Shown here: in pieces, positions 24,852-33,405 of the stretch | Layout of the letters: every line of letters begins with the position of its first letter | How positions within the stretch are numbered: position 1 is the stretch's first letter | Assembly: GCA_009694365.1 (NCBI GenBank) | Contig: SHVE01000012.1 | Coordinates: 1 to 55,161 of the forward strand | DNA from: Thermoleophilia bacterium | Lineage (GTDB): Bacteria > Actinomycetota > Thermoleophilia > Miltoncostaeales > Miltoncostaeaceae | Reading direction: 5' to 3' | Length of the DNA: 55,161 nt | The notes under the pieces: generated by a model | Told to the model about the DNA's origin: nothing | The model's database searches: none | Seen by the model: the letters and a program-made list of their open reading frames with translations, nothing else | Position numbers and translations under genes: made by a program

Positions 24852-26384
24852 GTGCCGATCGTCCGTACCTCTGACGCGCCTCCAATGCCGGGTGTTTCGC
24901 CGCTCTTCGACGCGGCGGCCAGTCGCGACGCCGACGCGCGAGCAATCGCCGGTGGGATGGCGGGGGAGCGCCTCATGGAGATTGCCGGGCGCCTCGCCGC
25001 GCGCGAGATTCTGGCGGCGTATCCACCGGGGTCGGCGGCCACTGTGCTCGTGGGTCCGGGCAACAACGGCGGTGACGGACTGGTGGTCGCGCGGCTGCTT
25101 GCGGATGCGGGGTGGGAGGTGCGCGTCATGGCCCCGGGCGCGCGCGCGCCGGAGTCTGCGGACGGTGCACTCATGACCGCGCGCGCCGCTGCGGTCGGCG
25201 TTGTGGTGGAGGCGGTGACGGGTTCCGTGCTGGCTGATGGAACGCGGGTGGTCATTGACGCCCTGCTCGGCACTGGTGCTCACGGAGCGCTGGGTGATGA
25301 CATTGCCGGACTCGTGGACGCCGTCACAGCATCTGGTGCTCCGGTTGTGGCCCTGGATGTTCCCACGGGGGTGGACTCCGACACGGGTGTCGTGGCGGTC
25401 CGCGCCCTCCACGCGGACCTCACGGTCACGTTCGCGAGCGACAAGGTGGGCCTTCGGGTGGCCCCCGGCCGGTCACACGTGGGCCGTGTGGTGGTGGCCG
25501 ACATCGGTATCCCCCGCGGCATCACCGTTCCCGCCGCCGCGTGGCTCGCCGGGGATGGGGTGATCCATGCGATCCCGCCCCGGTCGGCGGATGACGACAA
25601 GTACGGGGTTGGGGGCGTGCTCGTGGTGGCCGGCACCAGCGGAATGAGCGGTGCCGCGCGCTTGTCGAGTCGTGCGGCGATGCGGGCAGGGGCCGGGATC
25701 GTGGTCGCCTGCGTTCCCGCCGACATCCGGGCCGAGGTCGCCGTTACCACGCCGGAGGTCATGGTCGTCGGGATTGCCGGTGCCGCCGGGCTCGATATCG
25801 ACGCGCTTGAGGAGATCATGCATCAGGCCATGCGCGTGAACGCCGTGGTCGTCGGCCCCGGCCTTGGGCGCGCCGCCGGTACGGCGCCTCTCGTGCGCGC
25901 GGTGCTCACGGGGGTGGATCTGCCGCTGCTGCTCGACGCAGACGGCCTCTGGCACCTCGGTGACGACCTCGGGGCGCTCATGGCCCGTTCCGCACCCACC
26001 GTCATCACCCCCCATGCCGGCGAGGCCGCTCGCCTTCTCGGGGTCACGCGCGACCACGCCGAGGCGGGTCGGCTGGCGGCCGCGGATCGTCTGGCGCACG
26101 AATCGGGGTGCGTCGTGCTGTTGAAGGGGCCGGGGACGATTGTCGCGGCTCCCGGTGAGCCACCGATCGTGCTTGCGGGTGGCACGTCGGCCCTTGCGAC
26201 GGCGGGGTCGGGCGACGTGCTCGCAGGGGTCATCGGGGCGCTCATGGCCCGCGGCATGGGGCCGCGCGACGCCGCCGTGGCCGGTGCGGCCCTCCATGCC
26301 CGCGCTGGGGTACTCGCGGCCCGTGGTGACGGGACGCTGGCCAGCGACATCATTGAGGCTCTTCCGCACGCGGTCGGCGCCTGA
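24852..26384 (+). CDS. nnr: bifunctional NAD(P)H-hydrate repair enzyme
   Basis: This 510-aa fusion repairs damaged NAD(P)H hydrates. Residues about 12-215 are the epimerase (YjeF_N) domain with the GPGNNGGDGLVVARLL motif and DALLGTG loop. Residues about 235-505 are the ADP-dependent dehydratase (ribokinase-like) domain, recognised by VGPGLGRA, TPHAGEAARLLG and the catalytic GSGDVLAGVIGALMARG. Both halves look intact. GTG start at 24852 lies after a -10 box. A later ATG (24886) is possible but would shorten the start. alr follows 5 bp downstream. Confidence 0.92.
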   Translation: MPIVRTSDAPPMPGVSPLFDAAASRDADARAIAGGMAGERLMEIAGRLAAREILAAYPPGSAATVLVGPGNNGGDGLVVARLLADAGWEVRVMAPGARAPESADGALMTARAAAVGVVVEAVTGSVLADGTRVVIDALLGTGAHGALGDDIAGLVDAVTASGAPVVALDVPTGVDSDTGVVAVRALHADLTVTFASDKVGLRVAPGRSHVGRVVVADIGIPRGITVPAAAWLAGDGVIHAIPPRSADDDKYGVGGVLVVAGTSGMSGAARLSSRAAMRAGAGIVVACVPADIRAEVAVTTPEVMVVGIAGAAGLDIDALEEIMHQAMRVNAVVVGPGLGRAAGTAPLVRAVLTGVDLPLLLDADGLWHLGDDLGALMARSAPTVITPHAGEAARLLGVTRDHAEAGRLAAADRLAHESGCVVLLKGPGTIVAAPGEPPIVLAGGTSALATAGSGDVLAGVIGALMARGMGPRDAAVAGAALHARAGVLAARGDGTLASDIIEALPHAVGA

Positions 26385-26389
26385 TCGAC

Positions 26390-27496
26390 GTGCGCTCTAC
26401 CGCTCACATCGACCTCGGGGCTATTCGCCACAACGCCGCGCGTCTGCTCCGCGCCGCCGGGGGGGCGGAACTCATGGCCGTGGTCAAGGCCAATGCGTAC
26501 GGCCACGGTGCCGTGGCGTCGGCCCGCGCCGCACTGGCAGGCGGGGCGGCCAGCCTTGCGGTGGCGAGTGTGGAGGAGGCCGAGGAACTTCGCGGTGCGG
26601 GTATCACCGAACGCATCCTCATTATGAGCCCGCTGTCGAGCGAGGGCGCGGTGCGGGCTCTGCGTGCGGGCGGCGACGTGGTGACGGGTGACCGGCAGTC
26701 CATCGACGACCTCCTCGCGGCGTCGCACGACACCGGACCCGTGCGGCTGCACCTGGAGGTGGACACCGGGATGGGCCGGTTGGGCGTGCTGCCGGCGGCG
26801 GCCCTCGACCTCGCGGAGCACGCGGCCGCCGGTGGGGCGCACGTGGTGGGTCTCATGACCCACTTCGCCACTGCGGACGAGACCCTCGGCCCCGAGGCGG
26901 GGTTCATGCGGGAACAACTCGTGCGCTTCCGGCAGTTGCTGCCGGCGTTTCGCACGCGGTTTCCGGGGATCACCGTGCACGCCGCCAACAGCGCCGCGAC
27001 CCTGCGCGATCCGACCGCCGCCTTCGACATGGTGCGCTGTGGCATCGCCCTGTATGGATGCTCGCCGTTCGGGGATGATCCCGGGGCGCACGATCTGATC
27101 CCCGCCATGACGTGGCGGTCACGGTTGTCGTTGGTCAAGCGGTTTACGTCGCGCGAGAGCGTCGGCTACGGGCGCACATGGCGTGCCGCCCGCGGCACGT
27201 GGGTCGGAATCGTTCCCGTGGGATACGCCGACGGCGTCGCCCGTGACCTGTCGAACACCGCCGAGGTGCTGGTGGGTGGGCGTCGCGTGCCGGTGGTGGG
27301 AACGGTGTCCATGGATCTCATCGCCGTGGACCTCGGGACGCAGGCCTCGGAGCGGGGCGGTGAGGAAGTCGTGCTGATCGGGCGTCAGGGCGACGAGCGC
27401 ATCACGGCCGAGGACGTCGCCCGGTGGCGCGGCTCGATCTCGTACGAGGTCATGTGCGGCGTGAGCCCCCGGGTGCTGCGGATCTACGAGGGGTGA
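26390..27496 (+). CDS. alr: alanine racemase
   Basis: This 368-aa PLP enzyme makes D-alanine for the cell wall. The PLP lysine is K33 in VVKANAYGHG. The second catalytic residue, Tyr, lies in ESVGYGRTW near residue 263. The C-terminal beta domain with VPVVGTVSMDLIAVDLG is complete. Length is standard. GTG start at 26390. Its stop overlaps the next gene (GTGA). In most actinobacteria tsaE follows alr; here a CCA-adding enzyme does. Confidence 0.96.
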   Translation: MRSTAHIDLGAIRHNAARLLRAAGGAELMAVVKANAYGHGAVASARAALAGGAASLAVASVEEAEELRGAGITERILIMSPLSSEGAVRALRAGGDVVTGDRQSIDDLLAASHDTGPVRLHLEVDTGMGRLGVLPAAALDLAEHAAAGGAHVVGLMTHFATADETLGPEAGFMREQLVRFRQLLPAFRTRFPGITVHAANSAATLRDPTAAFDMVRCGIALYGCSPFGDDPGAHDLIPAMTWRSRLSLVKRFTSRESVGYGRTWRAARGTWVGIVPVGYADGVARDLSNTAEVLVGGRRVPVVGTVSMDLIAVDLGTQASERGGEEVVLIGRQGDERITAEDVARWRGSISYEVMCGVSPRVLRIYEG

Positions 27497-28917
27497 CTCC
27501 CGACATCGACGTCCGGGCGCTCACCGCGCCGCTGTCACCGCTCACCGCTCCGGCATGGGTGGTGGGGGGGTGTCTGCGCGATTTGGCGCTGGGGAGGCCC
27601 GTGGCGGATGTGGACATCATCACGGCGGGTGATTCGGAGGCTCAGGCCCGGGCTCTCGCCACCGCGCACGGCGCGAGCCGCTTCCGCCTGTCCCGTGGTT
27701 TCGGGGCGTGGCGGCTGACCGGTGGCCGTCTTCCGTGGCAGGTGGACATCATGCCGGTGGCGGGTGACGGACTGGACGACGACCTGTCGCGGCGGGACTT
27801 CACCATCAACGCACTGGCACTCCCCGTGGCGGGGGACCAGAGCGTGATCGATCACCACGGTGGGCTCGCCGACCTCGCGGCCGGGCGCATGGTGCTCGTG
27901 TCGCCGCGGGCGCTGATTGATGACCCGGTACGGGTGTTGCGTCTCGCCCGCACCGCGCAGGCCCTCGGGTTCACCATCGATCCGACTGCGCGCGACGCCG
28001 CCCGCCGGGCCGCCGCCGGTATCGTCGCGTCTCCCGGCGAGCGCGTGATGGAGGAGTTCGCCCGCATCATCCGCGCGGACGAGCCCGGCGCGGCCCTGCG
28101 TGTGCTCGACGATGTGGGCGGCCTCGGTGGTCTCGTCCCGGAACTGGACGACTGCCGCGGGGTGGAGCAGAGCGAGTACCACCACACCGACGTTCTGGGC
28201 CACACCCTCGAGGTCGTAGACAACGTGGTGGCCATCGAGCGCGACCCCGAGGCGGTGTTCCGGGGAAACGCGGGTGTGGTCGCCGCCTCGCTTGCGACGC
28301 CCCTCGCCGACAACCTCACGCGCGGTGAGGCGTTACGGATCACCGCGCTGCTGCACGACATGGCCAAGGCCGCGACCCGCGATCGTGTTCCCGGGGGCCG
28401 GGTCACCTTCGTCGGGCACGACGCACTGGGCGCCGACATGGCCGAGGACTGGGCACGCCGCATGTGCACCTCCAATCGGCTGCGCGAGTTCGTGACCCGC
28501 GGCGTGCGGCACCACCTCGCCCTCGGGTTCATGGTGCATCGCCAGCCCCTCACCCTCGCCCAGATGGATCGGTACCTCCGGCGTGTGTCCCCGGACCCGG
28601 TGGAGGCGGCCGTGCTCTCGGTGGCCGACCGGCAGGCCACGGACGGCCCGCGAACCACCCCGATACAGATCACGCGTCACCTCACCCTCGCCCGCGACCT
28701 TCTGGCGGCGCACGTACGTATCGCCGCGCTCGAGCCGATCCGCCCCCCGATGGACGCTGCCGACATCGGCCCCATGCTGGGTCGTGCCCCCGGGCCGTGG
28801 CTTACTGAGCTCCTCATCGCGATGCGCGAGGAGCAGGTGATGGGGCGCGTGCACGATGCGCGGACGGCCGAGCGATTTGCGCGCGGGTGGGCCGCCGCCG
28901 ATCATGCCAACTCCTAG
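27493..28917 (+). CDS. CCA tRNA nucleotidyltransferase / poly(A) polymerase family with HD domain
   Basis: This 474-aa protein has a class II nucleotidyltransferase head: GGCLRD at 25-30, the metal pair D39-V-D41, then RRDFTINALALP and DDPVRVLRLARTAQALGF of the neck. A C-terminal HD phosphohydrolase domain carries ITALLHDMAKAAT near residue 290. This is the architecture of the actinobacterial PcnA-like enzyme that adds or repairs the 3' CCA of tRNAs. The four tRNA genes in this window lack an encoded CCA, so the cell needs such an enzyme. GTG 27493 overlaps the alr stop. Confidence 0.9.
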   Translation: MTPDIDVRALTAPLSPLTAPAWVVGGCLRDLALGRPVADVDIITAGDSEAQARALATAHGASRFRLSRGFGAWRLTGGRLPWQVDIMPVAGDGLDDDLSRRDFTINALALPVAGDQSVIDHHGGLADLAAGRMVLVSPRALIDDPVRVLRLARTAQALGFTIDPTARDAARRAAAGIVASPGERVMEEFARIIRADEPGAALRVLDDVGGLGGLVPELDDCRGVEQSEYHHTDVLGHTLEVVDNVVAIERDPEAVFRGNAGVVAASLATPLADNLTRGEALRITALLHDMAKAATRDRVPGGRVTFVGHDALGADMAEDWARRMCTSNRLREFVTRGVRHHLALGFMVHRQPLTLAQMDRYLRRVSPDPVEAAVLSVADRQATDGPRTTPIQITRHLTLARDLLAAHVRIAALEPIRPPMDAADIGPMLGRAPGPWLTELLIAMREEQVMGRVHDARTAERFARGWAAADHANS

Positions 28918-28944
28918 CGGCCGGGTGCCGACCGTGACGCGGTC

Positions 28945-28950
28945 TATCGT
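28945..28950 (+). promoter_or_regulatory. -10 box for leaderless adenosyltransferase gene
   Basis: TATCGT ends 6 nt before GTG 28957. There is no Shine-Dalgarno sequence and no B12 riboswitch in the 39-bp gap. Confidence 0.45.
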
Positions 28951-28956
28951 GGGTCC

Positions 28957-29553
28957 GTGGGAATCCATCTGACCAAGATCTACACGCGGCAGGGTGACCA
29001 CGGCGACACACGCCTCGGTGACATGACCCTCGTGCGCAAGGATCACCTGCGGGTGACCGCTTACGGTGACGTGGACGAGGTCAACGCACTGGTGGGTCTC
29101 GTGAGGTGTCAGGACCTCCCGGGGGATTGGGATGAGCGCCTGCGGCAGGTGCAGAACGACCTGTTCGACGTGGGCGCCGATCTCGCGGTTCCCGTTGACG
29201 CAAGCGCGGAGGGGTCGCGGCTCCGCATCGCCCCGGCACGTGTAACTTGGATCGAGGAGTGGTGCGACGCGGTCAATGACGGACTGGGGTCTCTCACCAG
29301 TTTCGTGTTACCGGGTGGTTCGGCTGCTGCCGCGCACCTCCACGTGGCACGCACGGTATGTCGTCGGGCGGAGCGCGCGGTCGTGACGCTGGCGGATCGT
29401 GAGCCGACGGGTGCGGTGGGCGAAAATGTCATCGCGTACCTCAACCGCTTGTCGGACCTGTTCTTCATCCTCGCCCGCGGTGCGAACCGGGCCGCCGGAC
29501 AGCCGGACGTTCTCTGGGTCCCGGGCGGCGGCCCTGGTGGCGGGGCGACCTAG
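28957..29553 (+). CDS. cob(I)alamin adenosyltransferase, PduO type
   Basis: This 198-aa protein forms coenzyme B12 from cob(I)alamin and ATP. The PduO N-terminal ATP site is clear: KIYTRQGDHGDTRLGDMTLVRK, followed by the YGDVDEVNALVG stretch and the C-terminal RAERAVVTL and YLNRLSDLFFILARGANR helices that close the trimer active site. Length is standard. No other cobalamin genes are in the window, so it may serve salvage for a B12-dependent enzyme elsewhere. Its stop codon shares CTAG with the convergent lgt stop. Confidence 0.94.
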   Translation: MGIHLTKIYTRQGDHGDTRLGDMTLVRKDHLRVTAYGDVDEVNALVGLVRCQDLPGDWDERLRQVQNDLFDVGADLAVPVDASAEGSRLRIAPARVTWIEEWCDAVNDGLGSLTSFVLPGGSAAAAHLHVARTVCRRAERAVVTLADREPTGAVGENVIAYLNRLSDLFFILARGANRAAGQPDVLWVPGGGPGGGAT

Positions 29554-30314
29554 GCCGTCGAGGCGTCGGCGACGCGCGCCGGATCGTGGCGACCCCGCTG
29601 GATCCACAGCACGACGGCTCCACCGATAATGAGGACGATGGAGAGCGTCTGCGCCATCGACATCCCGAGGATGACCTTCGGGTTAGCCGACACGAACTCC
29701 GCGAGGAAACGCTCGAGCCCGGCGAGTAGGAGGTACAGGCCGAACAGGGCCCACGGCGCCGCGAGGCGGCCGCGCATGCGCCAGAGGACCCAGAACACCA
29801 CCAGCATGGCGGCGGCTTCGTAGAGGGAGGTGGGGTGGACGACGAGGTCGGTGGGCGCGGTCCCGTCGGGGTACGACATCCCCCAGGGGAGGTCGGTCGG
29901 AGGTCCGTAGTCCCCGTCGCCGGCGAGTTGGCACCCGATGCGCCCGAGCGCGTAGGCGAGGGCGAGGGGGGCGGCGATCAGGTTGGCGGTGAGGCCGATC
30001 GGCATGCGTCGCCACGCCGAGACGAGCGTCACGCCCACCGCTCCGCCCGCGAGGCCGCCGTACCAGGCGAGGCCGGAACCCGAGATGATCGTCTCCCCGG
30101 GTTCACCCCAGTGCTCCACCACGTAGTAGAGGCGGCCCCCGATGAACCCGCCGAAGACGGCGGCGACGACGATCTCGAGCGCGCCGCCGGGATCGAGGCC
30201 CCGCTGGCGCATGTCCACGGCGATGACGACTCCCGCCATGATGATGGCGATCGCCGCAAGCAGGCCGAACGAGTAAAAGGTGAAGGGTCCCACCGACCCG
30301 AGTGTGGGCAGCAC
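29550..30314 (-). CDS. lgt: prolipoprotein diacylglyceryl transferase
   Basis: This protein of about 254 aa attaches diacylglycerol to lipobox cysteines at the membrane. Seven hydrophobic segments are visible. The family motifs are GGRLYYVVEHW, GLAWYGGLAGGAVGV (containing the essential YGG-type turn), the Lgt signature region GRIGCQLAGDGDYGPPTD, and HPTSLYEA. The signature reads GCQLAGDGDYG where most Lgts have GNFxNxExxG, a variant I associate with some other phyla. GTG 30314 is the best start because residues upstream are Arg/His-rich and not hydrophobic. No ribosome site is seen. Likely substrate here: the LppX-like lipoprotein at 46.6-47.4 kb. Confidence 0.9.
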   Translation of the reverse strand: MLPTLGSVGPFTFYSFGLLAAIAIIMAGVVIAVDMRQRGLDPGGALEIVVAAVFGGFIGGRLYYVVEHWGEPGETIISGSGLAWYGGLAGGAVGVTLVSAWRRMPIGLTANLIAAPLALAYALGRIGCQLAGDGDYGPPTDLPWGMSYPDGTAPTDLVVHPTSLYEAAAMLVVFWVLWRMRGRLAAPWALFGLYLLLAGLERFLAEFVSANPKVILGMSMAQTLSIVLIIGGAVVLWIQRGRHDPARVADASTA

Positions 30315-30642
30315 CGCTAGTGCGACATGCGCCGCACGCGCACGGGAATCATGGGTGTGCCGACCGGAGGTGTGGACCGCGCGCGGGCGGTCGTGGCAGG
30401 GCCAACGACGTGATCTCCCCACTCGTCCGTGAACGACGCACTGTCGGGCGCATGGGCAGTGGGGTTCCCGGGAGGACGGTCATGAACGCGGGAATGCTTG
30501 TGCAGCAGTGGCCATGGGACCCTCCGGGGTTCGCACATCGAGTGTACGCATGGCCCGGAGCGATTCCGGGACCTCCGGTGATGCGAGGTCCGACCGTCGC
30601 CATGGTGGGAATGGCGATCAGTCGCTCGTGTCGGCAGGTCAC

Positions 30643-30658
30643 CCACATGATCATGTGG
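30643..30658. repeat. 16-bp perfect palindrome
   Basis: CCACATGATCATGTGG is fully self-complementary with no spacer. The symmetry fits a dimeric regulator site. It lies between lgt and the NlpC/P60 gene. Confidence 0.6.
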
Positions 30659-30692
30659 CCCCCGCCGGATACCACGACACCGTGCGGAGTTA

Positions 30693-30731
30693 CCATTGCC
30701 GACCTCGCGGGGTGGCGCCGTTCGGCAATGG
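30693..30731. repeat. 10-bp perfect inverted repeat containing the GGCAATG heptamer
   Basis: CCATTGCCGA (30693-30702) and TCGGCAATGG (30722-30731) are separated by 19 nt. Each arm carries one copy of the heptamer GGCAATG that recurs further on. Confidence 0.6.
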
Positions 30732-30838
30732 ACAACGCCACATTGCCACCCGGCCCATTCCCTGACCCTCGGGCGCCGCGTCCATGGCCTAGGGTGGCCA
30801 CAACGGGGCCGGGGACGCAGACAACGGCGAGTGACACC

Positions 30839-30948
30839 GCGGCAATGCCACCGAGGAACGAGATCCGACATCGGAGATCCCCTCGACACACTCGTCGCAC
30901 GGGTAGCGGTGCGGCAATGCCATCGAAGAACGATGTCCGGCGTCGGAG
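30839..30948. repeat. two imperfect 38-bp direct repeats, 72-bp period
   Basis: Copies at 30839-30876 and 30911-30948 match at 32 of 38 positions. Both begin GCGGCAATGCCA and end TCGGAG. The sequence between them is not conserved. Confidence 0.65.
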
Positions 30949-31043
30949 CACGATATGGCTTGGGGTGATCCGGCCAGACGGGATCACAGCGCAATGCAGG
31001 GAGTGTTACGTGCAACCCGAATTTCCCTGCTCACGGCAGTTCC

Positions 31044-32120
31044 ATGACAGGGTTGGGGTTCGTGCGGCTGATTACCCAACAGAACACGCGGCGCGCCGTT
31101 GCCACCCTCTTGGCCGGTGTGACCCTCGGATTCGCTAGCGGTGCTCCGCCGACGGGCTCCGGCGTACCCGGGAGCGTCAGCGCCAAGAAGGCCGAGGTCA
31201 AGCGCCTGCAGGCGAAGCTCGACGCTGTGGGCGAGCGCGCCGAGGACGCCGCCGAGCGCTACAACGGCGCCCGCTGGCGTCTGGATGTCATCCGAGAGCG
31301 CCTCGTGAAGAACCAGAAGGTGCTGGAGAAGGCCATTGCCGACCTCCACATCTCCCAACGCATCCTCGGGGAGCGCGTCGCCGCTCTCTATCGCCGTCCG
31401 GACCCCTCGCTCGTGGAGGTGCTCGTGTCGAGCGGCAGCCTTACGGCGGCGGTCAGCGATATTGACGCCATCGAGCGCGCCGGAGCGGAGGACGCCCGTG
31501 TCGTCGGGAATATGCGCACGTTCCGCAACCGAACCGTCCGTCTGCGCCGCGAACTGTCCACCGACCGTGAGACCACGAAGGTCGAACTGCGCAAGGCGGC
31601 CGCCGAGAGACGCCGCGTCGAAGCGATTCTCGCGGAGCGCACGGAGATATTGAACAGTGCCCGCTCGGATCTTCGCCAGGCCATCGCCGCCGAAGCGGCC
31701 GCGACTCGGACTGCTGCCCGATCTGCCGCAGGCGCGGGGTACGTCCCCTTTGATGGTCCGCTACCGGACGGAGCCGGGAATGCCGAGGCCACCCGGATTG
31801 CGCTCTCGTTCCAAGGCGTCCCCTACGTGTGGGGCGGCGAGTCGCCCTCGGGCTTCGACTGCTCCGGCCTTGCCACGTACGCATACCGGCAGATCGGCAA
31901 GAGCGTTCCCCACTACACCTATGCCATCTGGGGGGCGTTCCCACAGGTGCCCGTCGATCAACTCCAAGCGGGGGATCTCGTGTTTTTCCGCGGCCTCGGG
32001 CACATGGGTATCTACATCGGCGACGGTAACATGGTGCATGCACCGCGGACGGGAGACGTCGTTCGCGTCGTGTCCATCGCGAGCCGCGCCGACAGTTACG
32101 TGGGGGCTGTCCGCCCGTAG
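31044..32120 (+). CDS. secreted NlpC/P60 peptidoglycan endopeptidase with coiled coil
   Basis: This 358-aa protein resembles RipA/RipC-type hydrolases that cut the D-Glu to meso-DAP bond. Residues about 15-35 are an export signal or anchor. Residues 45-225 form a long charged coiled coil (AKKAEVKRLQAKLDAVGERA onward), probably for regulation by an FtsEX-like partner or autoinhibition. The catalytic domain (about 243-358) has C273 (GFDCSGLATYAY), H320 (LGHMGIYIGDG) and H332 (MVHAPRTGD). ATG 31044 gives the signal directly. No ribosome site is obvious. The upstream 730-bp repeat region is its likely control region. Confidence 0.9.
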   Translation: MTGLGFVRLITQQNTRRAVATLLAGVTLGFASGAPPTGSGVPGSVSAKKAEVKRLQAKLDAVGERAEDAAERYNGARWRLDVIRERLVKNQKVLEKAIADLHISQRILGERVAALYRRPDPSLVEVLVSSGSLTAAVSDIDAIERAGAEDARVVGNMRTFRNRTVRLRRELSTDRETTKVELRKAAAERRRVEAILAERTEILNSARSDLRQAIAAEAAATRTAARSAAGAGYVPFDGPLPDGAGNAEATRIALSFQGVPYVWGGESPSGFDCSGLATYAYRQIGKSVPHYTYAIWGAFPQVPVDQLQAGDLVFFRGLGHMGIYIGDGNMVHAPRTGDVVRVVSIASRADSYVGAVRP

Positions 32121-32656
32121 GTGCGGCAGGTGGCGTAGTCGGGATCACCAGCTCGGCACCCGCGATCCCACCGGCTGTCACGGGACCCCGAACTCTGGCC
32201 GCACTGGGAGCCGACGGGATCGACGACCGTCCGGCGGTCGGGCCGTCGCATGGCATGGCCATCCCCGTTGCCGGACGGTTCCCCTCCTACTCCTCGTCAA
32301 CCCGTGAGCGTACCCGTGGGGGCTCACGGACCGGCGGCGGCCGCTCCGGTGATCGATCACCAACTGCTGCCGTGCGTGCGCTACGTGCGACTCTCACCCG
32401 AGGGGTGGACACGGCCTGTGCGGTCATTCCCGTCCCTGCGGTGGTGGTCAGCGACCACGGCTCGAGGAGGCCGCGGTAATGAGTGGTCCGCCCGGACGGG
32501 CGACGGCATTGCTGATGAGGGGTGTGCGCAGCACATGGGGGATGGAACGGGGGCGACTCTCGTCGAGCGCCGGACGTGCCCCGCCACCGTCACCAGCGGT
32601 CATCCGGTCGTACGAGGTGGTGGTGTTGCGTCTCGTACGGGTGGGGCGGGCTGAGG
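32121..32656. other. intergenic region between convergent genes
   Basis: No gene is supported. It separates the stops of the NlpC/P60 gene (plus) and iscA (minus). A hairpin with 8-bp perfect arms (CCGTGAGC 32302-32309, GCTCACGG 32322-32329, 12-nt loop) may end transcription, though it lacks a T-run and lies 180 bp from the nearest stop. Nothing else stands out in the remaining sequence. Confidence 0.5.
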
Positions 32657-33097
32657 TTAGACCCCGAAGGAGTCACCGCAGGAGCAACTGGTGGTGGCGT
32701 TGGGGTTCTTGATGACGAATCCACTCCGCATGAGCGAGGCGGTGTAGTCGACGACCGATCCGCTTACATAGATCGCGCTTTTCAGGTCGAGCAGAACGCG
32801 AACGCCGTTGGTCTGGATTTCGCGCTCGTCGGGGTCCGGTGGGGTGCCGGTGGGCACGAGGTCGATCGAGTACTCAAGCCCTGAGCATCCGCCGGCGTGG
32901 ATCCGTAGGCGCACCGCGTGGTCCATCCCCTCGCGGTCGGCACACTCGGTGATGTAGGCGGTGGCCGCGTCGGTGACCATGAGCCCGGCGCCCGCGCCCT
33001 GCTGCGGTGATTCGCGTGCCACCCGGGCGCGCTCGCGTGCCTGTGCCTTCTTCTCGTCGAGGGTCAGCGGTCGGTCGGGCGCGGCGGGATCAGCCAT
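32657..33097 (-). CDS. A-type iron-sulfur carrier (IscA/ErpA/SufA family)
   Basis: This 146-aa protein has the three conserved cysteines of HesB/IscA proteins: C71 (HAGGCSGLEY) and C138-x-C140 (TTSCSCGDSF). These carry a [2Fe-2S] or [4Fe-4S] cluster to target enzymes. The first about 38 residues are a charged, helical extension (DEKKAQARERARVARES) not present in E. coli IscA. It is the last gene of the SUF operon. Its ATG overlaps the sufT stop by 8 bp. It probably receives clusters from SufBCD. Confidence 0.92.
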   Translation of the reverse strand: MADPAAPDRPLTLDEKKAQARERARVARESPQQGAGAGLMVTDAATAYITECADREGMDHAVRLRIHAGGCSGLEYSIDLVPTGTPPDPDEREIQTNGVRVLLDLKSAIYVSGSVVDYTASLMRSGFVIKNPNATTSCSCGDSFGV

Positions 33098-33404
33098 AGC
33101 CCATGACCTTCATCATTAGGCGGCCGTCGTCGGTCATCTTGTCGGGGCCCCAGGGAGGGTCCCACACCCACGTGATGTCCACGCTTGTCACGCCGTCGAG
33201 TGGCTCCACGAACTTCCGCACGTCGGCGATGATCTGCTCGGTCAGGGGGCATCCCATGGACGTGAGCGTCATGTTCAAACGCACCGCACCGGTGACGTCG
33301 TCCACGCTCACCTCGTACAGCAGCCCGAGATCCACCACGTTGATGCCGAGCTCGGGGTCGTCCACTTGCTTCATCGCCTCGCGTACGGCGTCCTGATCGA
33401 CCAT
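33090..33404 (-). CDS. sufT: SufT / MIP18 family Fe-S maturation protein
   Basis: This 104-aa MIP18 (DUF59) domain protein has INVVDLGLLYEVSVDD, the conserved Cys in TSMGCPLTEQI, and VWDPPWGPDKMTDDGR. SufT-type proteins help to load Fe-S clusters and are typically encoded in actinobacterial suf operons. ATG 33404 is used because the 25 codons before it overlap sufU and are low-complexity. It follows sufU by one base. The Mrp protein at 43.2 kb carries the same kind of domain at its N-terminus. Confidence 0.9.
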   Translation of the reverse strand: MVDQDAVREAMKQVDDPELGINVVDLGLLYEVSVDDVTGAVRLNMTLTSMGCPLTEQIIADVRKFVEPLDGVTSVDITWVWDPPWGPDKMTDDGRLMMKVMGYG

Positions 33405-33405
33405 C

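Larger units (their letters stand above)
30315..31043. other. 730-bp intergenic region rich in repeats and palindromes
   Basis: No believable gene on either strand. The frames are Arg/His/Pro-rich and contradict one another. The region holds a 16-bp perfect palindrome (30643-30658), a 10-bp inverted repeat (30693-30731), a 38-bp direct repeat (30839-30948) and five copies of GGCAATG or its complement between 30694 and 30919. It separates lgt (leaving left) from the NlpC/P60 gene (going right), so it must hold both promoters. Confidence 0.6.

Noticed and set aside
28918-28956. Cobalamin riboswitch upstream of the adenosyltransferase
   Set aside because: The gap is only 39 bp and contains no B12-box sequence.
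30839-30948. Direct repeats considered as a CRISPR array
   Set aside because: Only two imperfect copies, a degenerate repeat and no cas genes.
30302-31138. 278-aa plus-strand frame between lgt and the NlpC/P60 gene
   Set aside because: It overlaps the well-supported NlpC/P60 start in another frame and has no recognisable domain.
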